Positions 23,878 through 36,245 are shown, counted from the stretch's first letter. The stretch is 64,000 nt of DNA from Isoetes taiwanensis (GCA_021234155.1 JAJEKV010000001.1:24911189-24975188), one strand, 5' to 3'. Notes: generated by a model from the letters alone, not told the origin. Translations and numbers: made by a program.

Positions 23878-24521
23878 ATGTCATCTTGTCGATAGCTTAT
23901 CTACTTGATCAGACAGATAATGCATTGGCTTTGGCGTAATTGTTTCCTCAACTACAGGTGCATTGGATGATTGGTCAACATGAGCTATCTCTGTAGCATT
24001 CACATCATATTCCAACCTCAAAGCTTTAGCCTTTGCAGCATGCTTACGTGCCAAATATCTCTTTCTACCAGACCTACTTTCATTCATGGACGTCATATAT
24101 GAGGGTTTATTGGCCACATCGACCTCCCTAGCTTGTAGCAACATCGCATGATCACCTGTTTGTTTCTGCATCGTGGAAAATAATGGAATCATAATATCAT
24201 TAACTTCTGATGTGATAAGATGTGAATCCCCCGTATATGCAACAGTTCCTTCCAAGACCATACCATTCAAATGCTGGCATCTTGTCAATGGCTCATCTAC
24301 TTGACCAGACAGACAATGCATTGGCTCTGTTATGGCTGTCCCTCCAATTGCTGGTGCGTTGGATGAGCATTCACATCATATTCTAACCTCAAGGCTCTAG
24401 CCTTTGCAGCACGCCTACGTGCCAAACGTCTCTTACGACTAGACCTACTTTCATGCACAGGCGTCAAATATGAGGGGTTATCGGCCACAGCAGGTGGCTT
24501 TTTTTGGTGAGATCTCCTCAT
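23878..24521 (-). CDS. Tandemly duplicated basic ORF, hypothetical
   Basis: Two direct ~300 bp repeats, about 397 bp apart, each encode a block of the form PSYxTxxxESRSxRKR, then LARxxAAKAxALRLEYDVNA, on the minus strand. The block is strongly basic and helical. Around it, each unit also repeats a CHLSGQVDEPLTRCQH-like segment. The reading frame is interrupted near 24325, between the two units. I do not recognise the family. The style resembles basic N-terminal regions of some Helitron or LINE ORFs, but that is only a resemblance. A LINE 3' end lies just downstream on the other strand. Confidence 0.4.
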
Positions 24522-24870
24522 ATACGTCCCTGGTACCTGTAACCTTATAACAATTTAGGCTTTTCGCATGAAAATACACATGTAATTTATGTGTTTAAAT
24601 GATATCCATCACACTATAAGCTAGCACATCTAACTTAAAGTAGAACGATGACTCACCTAAAGTCCACAGTTCCATACAATATCCTATTCCAGGAGACAGG
24701 TTTTCTAACCCTTCAATGGGCTGCATTGGAATGTCACATTATTTACTTCTAGAAGGTGGTCGCTATGGGTGATACACATTTTTCCAACCTTGCTTTGGCC
24801 GTAGCGATGGGTCCCTAATGCCTCAAAGCCTGCTGGAAGGACAAGCAAGCTCAGTGGTTCTTATGTTGAG
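24522..24870. other. No feature recognised
   Basis: Spacer between the basic ORF repeats and the LINE fragment. It contains short direct repeats but no open frame that I can support. Confidence 0.4.
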
Positions 24871-25349
24871 ATGTACAGGCAAACAGATGCGTACAGGTAC
24901 AGACAAAGAAGGATCACAATGCACTAAAGCTGTACCTAGATGTTGCTTTCTTTCGCAAGCTCTGGGATGCAGATGCTCTGACGCACGTTAAGCTGGCACA
25001 CTATCAGCAGCAAGTCAATACTAGACTCACGAGAGGCCCACACCAGTACTTGTACACCCATTTGCCCATGAAGAAGTGCAGACTTATAGCTTCCATTCGC
25101 ATGGGTGCATATCGTCTCTGCATTGAGACAAGGCGTTGGACTCGGGAAGCACAGAATGAGAGGCTTTGTCATTGTTGCCACCAGGGCGCCATTGAATATG
25201 AATGTCATGCCCTCAGATCTGTTTCGTTACTGGTGCCTGGGCAGCCGTTGCATGAGTTATTGAATACGGCGTCCGTGGGCTTGTTGGGGTCATACCTCCA
25301 GGAGGTTATAGATGCATGGACTCAGTCGTGTCCTCCGGGACAGTGTTGA
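24871..25349 (+). pseudogene. Non-LTR (LINE) ORF2 C-terminal fragment
   Basis: An open frame ending in a stop at 25347-25349. It contains RLIASIRMGAYRLCIETRRW and then a zinc-site-like CHCCHQGAIEYECHA. In plant and animal LINEs the segment after the reverse transcriptase has this layout: a basic RxRxGAHxLxIExGRW strand followed by a C-x2-C-x(n)-H-x-C knuckle. The polymerase itself is absent upstream, so this is a 5'-truncated copy, as is usual for LINE insertions. The 3' flank ends in an AT-rich (TCTATTTTAT)n tail near 25510-25540. Confidence 0.6.
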
Positions 25350-25393
25350 ATTGTCCTATACAGTTGTACAGTGTACCAGCATACTTGTTACTG

Positions 25394-25448
25394 CTAAGGT
25401 TTTTCCCTCGAAAACCCTTCGGGACGGGGATTTTTTAATCCTGACAGT
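25394..25448 (+). repeat. Single copy of the 22.6/22.9 kb terminal repeat
   Basis: TTTTTCCCTCGAAAACCC, TTCGGGACGGGG and ATTTTTTAATCC follow the same order as the inverted pair at 22610 and 22923. It lies in what should be the 3' untranslated region of the LINE fragment, so it may be a LINE 3' structural motif. Confidence 0.5.
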
Positions 25449-25499
25449 AATACGCTTGCTGCTCTCTTTCTTTGGGTCCCATAGGCCAATTGGTCTCCG

Positions 25500-27700
25500 T
25501 GGACGATAAAAAATCTATTTTATTCTATTTTATTCTGATATAGTGTGATATATATTCTCTTTTCATATGCAAATAGCAAATTAGGTCCTGTAAACATGAG
25601 AGCACATAGTTTAGAAAACAAAACCATACATTATAAGAATATAATTGAAATTTAAAGAACGGTCTAGCAAAGCATGCTTAAGCGTGTTAATGTCATGCAT
25701 TGATTTCGCTAAGGAAACTACTTTCAAACATCGTTAACACAACATATATATACGTAACATATAACAAGAATAGTTTTGACATTAAACAAAACCAATGGTC
25801 TTTTCTTATAAGAAACCCTAAACTATGCATTACATGTCCAAATCATGTTGCATAAGGTATTGCACATGCAAGATAGTTTCCATGGCATCCACAAACTTAT
25901 GGAGTCTCACGTAGGTGCGTTTGTGAAAGTGTTTGTCCAGTTGCTTGACAAAATTCTCAAAGTCTAGCTCAACCTTAAACCCTAGACGTATTTCAAGTGT
26001 ACCACTCTCCATAAAAGTTCACAACCCATATCAGGTGATCAATGTGCACTTGCATTCCCAAAATCCCCAATGTAGAACTCTCTGCAATATCTTCCATTAT
26101 GCTCTTACAATTCTCTTCTTTTGCAAGGTATTGCAAATATGCATCAAAATTATCATCAACTGGCAACCAGACCCAGTGCCCATCTCTAAAGAATTATTCC
26201 ACAAATCTTAGATAAGAATCCCATGGAACATTCAAAACCACCATCTGCATGGAGGGAAGTATATTATGAGTACAAATATGATCACCAATGTCTTTATTCG
26301 AGCTATTTTGATTCTAAAAATTTGTAACATAAATCTGAGCTATTAAAGTTCTTGGTATTTTCATGCACAACCTATGTCAAAGTTCATAAAAATTATGACG
26401 AAATAATCTTGCCTTCAAAGTTCATAACATTAGTCTACTTAAATCATTAATGTTCTTAGAATTTTTATATTCTCATGATATCATCTTTAATGAAATAGTT
26501 AATTGATTGTATTAGAGATTGTTTGTGGATTTAGATGTGTAGACATTGGTTATGGTTTAGAATGTTAAATGATCCAAATTGTTGTAGATGAAGAGTAAAC
26601 TTATTAGTTAGGGCTCAGAAAGCACTTGGTTATTGCAGATCGGTTTATTTCATAAGTAATTTGGTTGGTTAGCCACCGTTAAAAAATAACAACCTTAAAT
26701 TTCAAAAAAATCGATACCCTCAAGTGCCTTAGATACCTATGGGCTAATGTCCTAGCATATTTTTTTACTCAGTCTTCAATGTCCATATCTGCAACTTCCG
26801 TCGATAGCACATCTTGATATTCGCCAGAATTGACATTATTTGCTTTTGTACTTACTTTTGTTATTGAAATTGTCTAATGACCGTATCATAACTTTGTGTT
26901 TATAAATTTCAGTAGAGAAAACAATATTTATAAGAAATGTGGGGGAAATTAATTTACCTCTAAAGACAAAAAATTGGAAAGATGATATAAAACTTATGCT
27001 CAAAATGTCATCCTTAGAAGTAGTTAAGTACATCAACAAAAAATAGGTACAGAAATGCAAAACACAAAAATCTTGTCCTGGTTCATTGGCGTACTTCAGT
27101 TCATGATGGAACTCTAAATATATATCTCCACATGATGCACATCACCAAGAGCCTAATGTTGTATTTTTTGGATGCTTCCATGATATCTTCACCATTCATT
27201 CACATTGACTAAAACAGAAGATAAGATGCTTCCGTGACTGAAACAAAACTTCTCCATTCATTCACATTGACTCACAATTCAATCACTCATAGAACTTAAA
27301 CTTCAAGTAAATTAAACTTGAAAGCATGTAAACTGGAAAGCATGAAAACAGTAATGTAAATTTGATTGTAAACTTGATTGTGAATTAGATGAAAATATGA
27401 ATGATTGTAAACTTGTTATCTTGTTGCGACAACTCAAATTAGAAACTTCTAAATTACAACTCCTCAAATTGCAACTTTAGTATATTACAACTCGGAATAT
27501 TGCAAACTCGAAACTTCAGTATTGCAACTTCAATATATTACGAAGTCAAAATATTGCAAACTCAAATTGCAATTTCAGTATATTATAACTCAAATTATTT
27601 CAGATTCATAAGTATTGAACACAAAATTTTTATAAAATTTCATAATTTCATAAGTTTTCAACACAATTTTTTTTCGGTGAAGGAGATGAGTAGTAGATCA
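25500..27700. other. AT-rich stretch without genes
   Basis: Only short frames. 27420-27620 has irregular repeats of the type ATTGCAACTTCA / TATTACAACTC. Nothing else is supported. Confidence 0.5.
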
Positions 27701-27704
27701 TTTT

Positions 27705-27835
27705 TGGGTTGCCCCTAGGGGGGAAAACCCTTGTTTATGTGGGTTTGTGGCATATCCTAAGTATATGCTAGAATATACTTAAAATATGCTGATGACTGCT
27801 AAAAACCCACTGTTACCTGTAAACTGGCGGTTTCG
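27705..27835 (+). repeat. Dispersed repeat with GGGTTGCCCCTAGGGG core, copy 2
   Basis: Matches the reverse complement of 7625-7760 through the core, ACCCTTGTTTATGTGGG, CATATCCTAAGTATATGC and GTAAACTGGCGGT. It is followed at 27870-27915 by a (GAAGGAA)n-type tract. Confidence 0.6.
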
Positions 27836-30800
27836 TGAGTTCTGGATGGCAGATGTTCGAACTGGATAACTGGTTGAAGGTTGAAGGTTGAAGGAAGAAG
27901 GAAGAAGGAAGAAGGCATATCGGCCATGGCAGACTGCATAATGGCATCGTCGTTTATCGGCATCAAGCTTTCTCTCTACACCAGCGTCGAGCTTTGCCTT
28001 TGCCATTTCGGCACCATTCATAGTAAGCCTAACGAATTTCTGTATGGGGGCTGGAATGGATGCGTTGTACAGAGGTGCAGAAGCAGAGCATTGGCGACAG
28101 CTCCAGTATGGTTTGTTAACCATCCTGATCCGCCATTAGAGTCCATGGCAGGCATGTTTTTTTTATATACCTGGTTTTCTTATGGTCTTTCGCCTCCCAA
28201 ATCTTAGCCTTCTTGCCGAAAAACATGGCTCCACTGGCAGAGGACCGGATTTGCGAGATACCCGAGGCCATGTTGTGGAATAAATTCTGTTTTGCCAACG
28301 GACTTGCTTATGGAGGCTTTAATTTGGCCGAAATCTTGCTACACAACAGCTTCTGAGGTATTCTCTTTTCTGTGCTGCATTTTGGTGCTTATTTCTAGGT
28401 TCTTACCATGTTCTTGATCTCTAAAACCACAGTCTTAGGCTCTAAAATCTCCTTTTGGGATTCTGAAGGAGATGGTTACTGGCTTATTAAAGACTTTCTA
28501 GAATAAGGAAGTAGAAGCTGCTCTGCTTGTATTCGGGACCGCCAAATCATTGCCTATGACCAGATGTTTGCTACTTCAACTCTCAAAAAAATGTGCTCGT
28601 TGTAAGTTTTTTGCCTGATTTGGTTAATGTGCTAGTGGTATGCCCGATCAATGCCGTAGTTGCACTGGAAATCTATTTACTGGTGTAAATATTTTGTTTC
28701 ATATTTGGCATGTTCCTGATGATGAATCATTTTTTGCTGCCATAACTAGTTTGAGTGACGCGGTGGATCTACATTAAAGTTTACGAGTTTAAAGTTCGCA
28801 TGTTTATATTTTGCAAGTTTTTCACATTTTGCATGTAGGTTCAGGGAATGCATTTTCTATGTGGCTTTTCATCTCTATCAGCTTTTCTCCCAACATTCGA
28901 AGTTGGATTATGGGGCCAAATTTTATATTATGCCTGCATAGCTTCTCTAGCTTAGATGGATGTTTTAGAAACCCTTGGTCCATCGTTCCTTCTACATCAC
29001 ATTCTTCATTTTGATGTCTTTCGTTTTGTGATTACCAATGCCCTCTACTAGACATGCTTAACAATTACAAGACATGCGGCTCCTGAGAAGGGTTGGATTA
29101 GAAGATTTTGCAGCCGGTACTAGATTGGCCAATAACTGAACATAAAGTAATGCAATGTTTTGTAGTTTGGAAGTGCAGCACTTTCTGCAAGCAGAGGACC
29201 AACTGTCGGAGATTTTTGTCAAAGATTCAAGTTTCTTATTTGTTTTGGTCTTAGCTACATCTTAAATCTGTCAGATTCGTTTGAGATTGTGGCTCCTTTG
29301 ATTACCAATTTGTTTCGATCTTAGCTACATCTTAAAACTGTCTGATTTGTTTGAGATTCTGGATCCTTTGATTACCAATTTCCAGCTGGTTTCTCTAAGC
29401 AAGATTTCGTTGCTTGCTTCATCTGTATAGAAAGTGTGGATCATGGATCGTTGGTTATGAATGTGTTGTGCCTGTGATATTTGATGTTGCAAAGACATGC
29501 CTTAAGAACGACAAGGTAAATATCTTGGTATTCTTCGCCCCGGATATAATTGCATTTGTTCAATTATTTGAAAAGTATTTGACATTAAAGTTTGACACAA
29601 CAGGCTAACTTTTTTTATCTTGAGAACCTTTGCGATTAATGTGGATCAATTGTGTGGCTATGTTTTACGGATAGCGTCGCTCTTATGCTAAGGTTGCACA
29701 TATCTTGAGTCTCTGTTTTCCCTTGCGGTCGATTTGTCTTCTTTGGGCCCCAATTTAGTGGACCGGAATTGTGCGGTTAGTGAATGTTACAAGTTCCTGC
29801 GCGTTCGTTCATGCTTGCATCATCGTATAACAAATCTGAGACCTATGCAGGCTGCTACATGCTCTTAGAGTACTTAGAAATCGAGGCTAAACGCATCCAA
29901 TAGCAGTTTGCTGAATATGTTGTAGCCGCATCCCTGGCTTCTTATGCCTTGCAAATGTATACATTGCTGCACTTTCATCTTTGCATAAGTGTGTATAACG
30001 AAGCTGAGACCTCTGCAACATGCTTTGTGCTGTTAAAGTACTTACAAAGTTTCTATAGAGTTTGCAAGAGAGTTTGCAAGAAGGCAATGAATATGTGCTA
30101 AATCTGTTCTGTGTCTTCTGCATCTGCGGGGGCAACGCTGACCTTATATGCCACAATGAAACCTAATGTCTTTGACATGTCTTTGGAACCAGAAGCTACA
30201 TTTGAATGCATGGATGTAAGTGGATGCAAGCTGTTGCCTTAGGCGTGGAGAGTGCAAGCTTCTTTTCGCTTTTTCTAAAAAGAATGGAAGCTCTTATCAA
30301 TTTGAATTACACTTTGATTATCGACACAGAATTTTGATCCTTTGTTATGACATTGGTCTTGCAGAAGCCAAAAGCGGAAGGTATATTGTTAAATGACATT
30401 GGCCACAATTTTAAATGTTGGTCAACCATTCTCATCTGCTATTTTCGTAATATATCTGGATTGGACTGAGGGTGCTCTATTTTGTCACAATCTGGGCCCC
30501 CACCCAAGAGGGAAAAAAAATGTGGTCTAGTGTGTAATGTGCATCCGAAACACAATAAATATGGTGATTCAACAAATACGTTGTGATTGGACAATAAGAG
30601 AGATGCTTGGCTATTAACTAATGCATGATAAGCTTCATAAATTTTAAGATTGGAGAGATTTGCCAGGACTTGCTTCCTGATCCCGTATTACATACGGATT
30701 GCTTCTCCTGGACAAGATGTAGCAATATTGTTCCTACTATACTATATAATCTATAATAAACTTTAAACCATTAAGCTTTGATGGATTCCAAAACTTCTTT

Positions 30801-31560
30801 TTGTATCTCAGGAATTGACCTTGTGTAATTGATACGTTGTTTTGGATGTATATTCTTGCTTGCGTGAAAGGAATATTGATATGCCAAGCTACCTAGAAAC
30901 AATGCGGTAATTCAAGTCAAAGATCCTAGAACATTTAAGAATAGAATAGCATAGAAGTATGAACATAATGGAACTTAAGCAATTTTTATAAAATTAAATG
31001 GATCCATTCAAGGAATCCATAATGAAACAATGGGATAATTTAGATCAAGTCTACTAGAACATTTAAGAAGTTTCAATAGACCAACTTGAAGAATTTGAAT
31101 AAAAAGTTTCAATAGACCAACGTGAAGAATTTGAAGGAATCTAGACATTACATACATTTTTTGTGGTTCTTACTATTTGCAAATTTAGAAGTCCTTCTTT
31201 AATTCATTAATGATTATGAATTTCATAATGAAACAATTCCCACGACATTTGGTCATTCTATTTCTGTGGGTGGAGAAGTTTTAGTAAACAATGGCGAGCC
31301 TCTGGCTGCTGGAGAATCTTCTGACTGGCCAAGGAATTAGGAGTGGACTGTGCAATGTAACATCTCAATTCCTATTGCAAGATGGTCATTGAATGGCTAT
31401 CAAGCAATGGATTTGGCTTAAACCTTCGTAACTTTGTAACTTTAATCTAGATGCATACTCCCATTTGTGTGACATGACAATTGAAATAATTGAGATGGCA
31501 TAATGTAAAACAGGATGTTAACTAAAGGCATTACTAGGTTCACCCTCTGTTGACAATAAA
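27836..31560. other. Gene-poor stretch with small tandem repeats
   Basis: A plus-strand frame at 27881-28207 begins with a possible transit-peptide-like MASSFIGIKLSLYTSVEL and is otherwise unrecognised. At 29246-29385 a ~68 bp unit (TCTTAGCTACATCTTAAA, TTTGATTACCAATTT) occurs twice in tandem. 29820-30060 holds two diverged copies of a CTGAGACCT..TACTTA segment. No gene is supported. Confidence 0.4.
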
Positions 31561-31606
31561 TTAGTGGAGTTCTATGTAAATTATAAATGCATAGTATTTA
31601 GTTTTT

Positions 31607-31647
31607 GGGTTGCCCCTAGGGGGGCAAACCCTCGTTTATGTGGGTTT
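31607..31647 (+). repeat. Core-only copy of the GGGTTGCCCCTAGGGG repeat
   Basis: GGGTTGCCCCTAGGGGGG followed by CAAACCCTCGTTTATGTGGG, as at 7.7 and 27.7 kb, but the matching outer part is not present here. Confidence 0.6.
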
Positions 31648-31889
31648 TTGAGATTTATTAAAATGCCCTTAATCTTACTGTATCGTGGTTTCTGCCATAG
31701 CCAAGCTTACGTTCCTCATCATCGAGCTCAATTTTATATCTTTTGCCCCTGCCAACCTCAAACTATTCCTCAAACCGACTCTTCAAGTCTTTGGCCAGAT
31801 TGTTCTCGCTTTTTTCATCCCAATTCCTCCTTGGCTAGATTTTAAATATGCCGCTTTAGTCACTATCTGTGGATTCAGAGTTTTATTCT

Positions 31890-32062
31890 GCATCAGGTGT
31901 ATGACTGTCTGTATGTGTTGTATGAAATTGTTTGAGGCGAAAGCCATTAACCAGTGTAGGTAATGGAGTGCCATCTAATTCTGCCAGCTTGAACGCTGGA
32001 TTGTACAACTTGAACAATTTGATAAGGACCAAGCCATCTGAACTTTAACTTCCCTGGAAAAT
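31890..32062 (-). pseudogene. Ty3/gypsy pol C-terminal tail fragment
   Basis: The minus strand reads PGKLKFRWLGPYQIVQVVQ, then after a small frame change FKLAELDGTPLPTLVNGFRL and KQFH. This is the GPY/F module and the end of a gypsy integrase. It is joined head to head with the plus-strand integrase that starts at about 32064, so two pol fragments have been brought together in opposite orientation. No other part of this copy is visible. Confidence 0.7.
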
Positions 32063-32063
32063 T

Positions 32064-33384
32064 TATGAGGGAGTGTGTGGAGGACACTTTGCAGCAGATA
32101 CAACTGCAAAAAAGGTTCTAAGGTCAGGATACTTTTGGCCCACTCTTTTTAAGGATTGTTATGAGACTATAAAATGCTGCCATAAATGTCAAATCTTTGG
32201 TAAAAAGACTCTGCAACCAGCTGCCCTGACTGCAATAACTTCCCCTGGACCTTTCCAAATGTGGGGGCTGGATTTTATAGGCCCCATAGATCCACCTTCT
32301 TCCCCGGGGGATTCACTTATAACAAAGGGGATATGCCATCTGCGTTCAGGGGGTAGTAAAAAACCCCCTAGTATACTGACTTATGAAAGCTATTTTAACC
32401 CCTTTAAGTATATGGTTTACCCCAAATAGTGGTTAAAAAACCCCTAGTATGGTACGTATGCCTACGTAAAATGGTAAAAAAAACCCCTCAAGTATAACTC
32501 ACATGGTTTGTACGCCCAAAACATGTGAATCCCCCGGGCCTTCTTCAGCTCAACACCAATTTATATTAGTGGCCACTGATTACTTTACCAAATGGGCAGA
32601 GGCAATTCCCTTGAGAGAAGCTAATGCTCAAGCCACTGCAAGATTCCTGCATGAAAACATTTGTGCCAGGTTTGGGATTCCCTTTAAAATAGTTTCTGAC
32701 AGAGGTAGCCAGTTCATCAACCATACAATTGCACTACTACTAGCCACCTTGAAAGTCAAACATACCAAAAGTTCGTCCTATTACCCTCAGGGAAATGGCC
32801 AGGCAGAATCAACCAATAAAACTCTCAAATCCATTCTCAAGAAAACCATCCGTGTTTCAAAAAAGGATTGGCATCTGAAGCTCCATGATGCACTCTGGGC
32901 ATACAGAACCACAATCAAAATAGCTACAAAACATACCCCTTTCAGTTTGGTGTATGGGATAGAATCAGTGCTGCCTATAGAATTAGAACTTCCATCACTC
33001 AGACTGGCTTATCAAATTAATTTGGAAATGGATGAGGCTCTAAAAGAAAGATTTGTGAGATTGATGCAGCTTGAGGAGCATAGATATGAAGCAGAGAATG
33101 CAGTTATGAGGAAAAAGGCTAAAGATATTGCAGCCTTTAAAGCAGCACACAAATTACAGGGAGTCTTAAAAACAGGAGAGTTGGTGTTGAAGTGGAACAA
33201 GTCAAGGGAAGAAATAGCATCCAAATTTGAGAGTCTTTGGGAAGGACCATTTGAAGTGATAGGGACAGCTGGCAGAGATTCATATTGGCTGAAAGATATT
33301 GCTGATGGCAGAGAATTGATGAACCCTATCAACATTGTGCCCTTGCTTTGTTCAATTAAAATTTTTCTGGAAAGATGTAGTTAG
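32064..33384 (+). pseudogene. Ty3/gypsy integrase fragment, interrupted
   Basis: Starts within the HHCC zinc domain: GGHFAADTTAKKVLRSGYFW then CCHKCQ. The catalytic core follows with MWGLDFIGPI (first Asp), SDRGSQF (second Asp) and GNGQAESTNKTLK (Glu), so all three DDE residues are present. The GPY/F end reads FESLWEGPFEVIG. Reverse transcriptase and RNase H are missing upstream. A ~225 bp insertion at about 32311-32537 splits the core after the first Asp, with a frame change across it. After the stop at 33384 come a poly-A run and a ~75 bp tandem repeat. The enzyme would have joined element cDNA to host DNA; this copy cannot work. Confidence 0.85.
32311..32537. mobile_element. Small inverted-end insertion inside the integrase
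   Basis: Bounded by GGGGGATTCAC on the left and GTGAATCCCCC on the right, with CCGG-type sequence duplicated outside. The flanking protein reads PPSSPG on one side and SPGPSSAQ on the other, as expected when an insertion splits one coding site. Inside, a ~25 bp theme recurs (TAAAAAACCCCCTAGTATAC, TTTTAACCCCTTTAAGTATA, TTAAAAAACCCCTAGTATGG, AAAAAACCCCTCAAGTATAA). It is a MITE-like element, coding nothing. Confidence 0.65.
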
Positions 33385-33409
33385 AATTAGTTAGTGCATT
33401 GCTCAAAAA

Positions 33410-33410
<1 letters not shown>

Positions 33411-33450
<40 letters not shown>

Positions 33451-33597
33451 TCAGTAGGATGAAAACAAAAAATTAATTAAGCCTATTTTAGTTCTGCTTT
33501 GGAGTTATTGTTTGTGTGCTAATGAGATGAAAAAAAAGGGCAAAAATTAATTAAGCCTTAGTTCTGCTTTGGAGTTATTGTTTGTGTGCTAATGAGT
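33411..33597 (+). repeat. Poly-A run and ~75 bp tandem duplication
   Basis: A run of about 35 A residues at 33411-33447 is followed by two copies of a unit containing AAAAATTAATTAAGCC and TTAGTTCTGCTTTGGAGTTA, about 33466-33532 and 33541-33597. It lies just after the integrase stop, probably part of the element's 3' untranslated region. Confidence 0.65.
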
Positions 33598-33599
33598 TT

Positions 33600-36240
33600 C
33601 TAGTGTTGCAAGTACAAAAGGGCTATGAGCTAACAAGATCATGATCAATCTATCTATGAGTGATTTAATTACATCGAACCCTCTACATCTTCAGTTCCAT
33701 GCAGGTGCATCTGAACATATCTCTCACACATCTCTTTCACTACACTTCATCTATCACTTTCAAATCCATATGGATCATTGAGTTGCCAACCATATTCATC
33801 ATCCGTCATGAAGTACAAACAAAGAAGTCAAAAGGGCGCCATCACCTTGGCACACCCATGCCAACTCATGTGAGCTAACAAATCTTTATCTTGATCCGGT
33901 CTTCACAATGGGAAATGCATCCTTATATTTGAAGAGCAAAGGAAGGACAATTCCATCTACATCAAACAAGCAAAGGAGGTGAAGAAAGTAGAGAAAGAAG
34001 ATTCCGAAGAATATTCCATGGTTGACCTCATTTTTGAACTTTGAACTTTGACTCCTTGCCCATATACCTCTCAAAGTCAAACTTGAACTTGAAAGTTCTT
34101 TCTAGTCACGGATACACCTCCATGGAACACCCACTTGCTCCATCATCCACAAGTTCAAAATTAACTTGACTTGGTCATAATCTCGCTCAGAAGTCAATAT
34201 CTCATGCAACTTGACCAAAGTGAAAAGAAAGTTGCAAAATTCCTAAAGGAAGTGTTCAATACTCAAGTGTGCCCTAGGAGGCACTAAAAGTTGCTCCATA
34301 AAAAATTGGCTTCTAAATGAGCACTTGATGGGCCAAGTCACTTCACACCTCACTTCATGTGCCAAATCATCATATTGATCATCACTCTAGCCATGACATG
34401 TCAAACTCCCATGTTCAAATCAAAATCCACATCAAAGCATCAAACTAGCATCATTGTTGCCACATCACCATTGACACCTCATCACTCCACACTTGTCATA
34501 CACATCATCTCCACATCATTCAAAATTTTTGACTAGAAAGAATTTTCAAGCTCAAGATTGGCTAACACGTCATCATCCCATTGGCCATGTCATACCCACC
34601 TAGCCTTGTCATCATTTCCAAATGCCATATCATCCACTCCTTAGCTCCATTTTTTGCCAAATTCAAAAGTGCTCCATTGTGAGAAGAGATTCCAGAATCT
34701 TATAGAGTGCAAAAAAAAGATTCCCTTAGGAAAAAAGAAATTTGAAAAAAGGCTCTATTTTGGACATTATAATTGCTTCCTAGGGAATCGTGCCATAGGG
34801 CTTAGGGGTGCAAAAATTTTCCTATCTACCCCCCCCCCAAGCCTATCTCTCTTTCCAGCCAATCTCCCCATGCCGCGTGGAACATCCGGGCGTGTGGGGC
34901 GGTGGAGGTACCGGGTCCCACGTGGATATTGCACGCAATAATTATAAATGATGGATTTTCTTTTCCTTATATACCCATGTCGCCAAAACCCAATTAAGCC
35001 TGTGGGATATTGATCTTCAAACTGCCAAGAACCCTAAATCTGGAAACCGCCAAGATCCGCCCAATTCTCGCAAAACAACCATGCAATCATGATCTTTAAT
35101 GGCCGAATTACCCTGTGTAATGTCAAGAATGCGTCAGAGAAGCAAAAAGACAGAGAATTGAATTGAATGAGCCAAGAACGCAACAGAACAGGGGAAATTC
35201 AAAAGGGGCTTTTCTGCACAGAAGGAATTCGAGGGCTTTGAGGCAAAGAAGTGATTCCTGGCTTTGAAGAAGGACCGGCTTGATGATCCTGAGCTTGATT
35301 CCGACCTCCAATGTTTACCTTTGATCTAGATTATTGACTCAATTATCTGGATTGTTTGAATGTATACCTATTTGATTCTGTGCCCAAGACCGTGAGCTTG
35401 GGATATTACGTTGTATCTCTTGAGTGTTTGATTTAATTGAAAATCCGACCTTTGTAGTGATCTGTTTGTGTTGCATTGAAATCCATTCCCAAAAGAAAAA
35501 CAATCATCAGAAGCTAGGCGAGTTGTTTTTGCCCAGATCGTCAGACATAAGTAGTCTGCCTATTTAGAGCTGACTTCTTGTCAAGACCAAATTCCAAAAC
35601 TATTCTGAGTCGATATCTTTAGATCCAATTGTGTTGTACAATAGGCACTGAGCATGTAAGAGCACACATTTGTGCATTAATCTTGTCCAGCAAGATATCC
35701 TGAGCAAGGCAACATTAGACACACGTGCAACCCTTTACTGAGAAGCATCTTCTTTCAGAGCAGTTCATTCCTTACAGTTCTAGGCGGAAAATCATCAAAA
35801 GAAAAAAATTAGGTCCCCTGTTGGCAAAAGGCAGATTAGGCCCTTATTGTGCAGGCAAATCTGAGCAGAATAGAATTAATAAGTTCAGAAAATTCCTTGT
35901 CAACATCGAGTTCTAAATTTCAGCTCTCTGCCAGGGATATTGACCAAAAATTGACTGGGTCAGTGATCAAATTTTGGCCTATCTAACCTTGTCAGACCTC
36001 AATAAGTTTTTTGTAGTCTGTTAATATAAAGTGTTGAGCATCGTGAGGAGTGAAATCCACATCCATAGCCTAATAAGATCACATACTGCAAGTTATTTTG
36101 TGGAGCAGACTTTTTGGCCTTCAGGGAAGCATACTCCCAGTGAAATTTTCTGCACTATTTCTGGAATCTTTGCACTCAGAGTGGTTGCCTCAAGCAACCT
36201 GGAGGTTCTAAACCACTGAGGTTGAAGGTTTTGCCAGGAA
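33600..36240. other. Gene-poor stretch
   Basis: 33700-34650 is rich in CATCA / TCATCACC words and CAAAGTC..CTTGAC repeats, without coding potential. 34820-34940 is a GC-rich island. A hairpin GTTGAAGG..CCTTCAAC lies at about 36220-36250, next to the end of the protease ORF. No second LTR for the element at 36.2-39.8 kb was found here. Confidence 0.4.
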
Positions 36241-36245
36241 CACCT

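Noticed and set aside
27881-28207. Light-harvesting-type transit peptide gene
   Set aside because: The start resembles a transit peptide and there is a faint WFxxxxPPxLxS echo, but no membrane helix or chlorophyll-binding motif follows.
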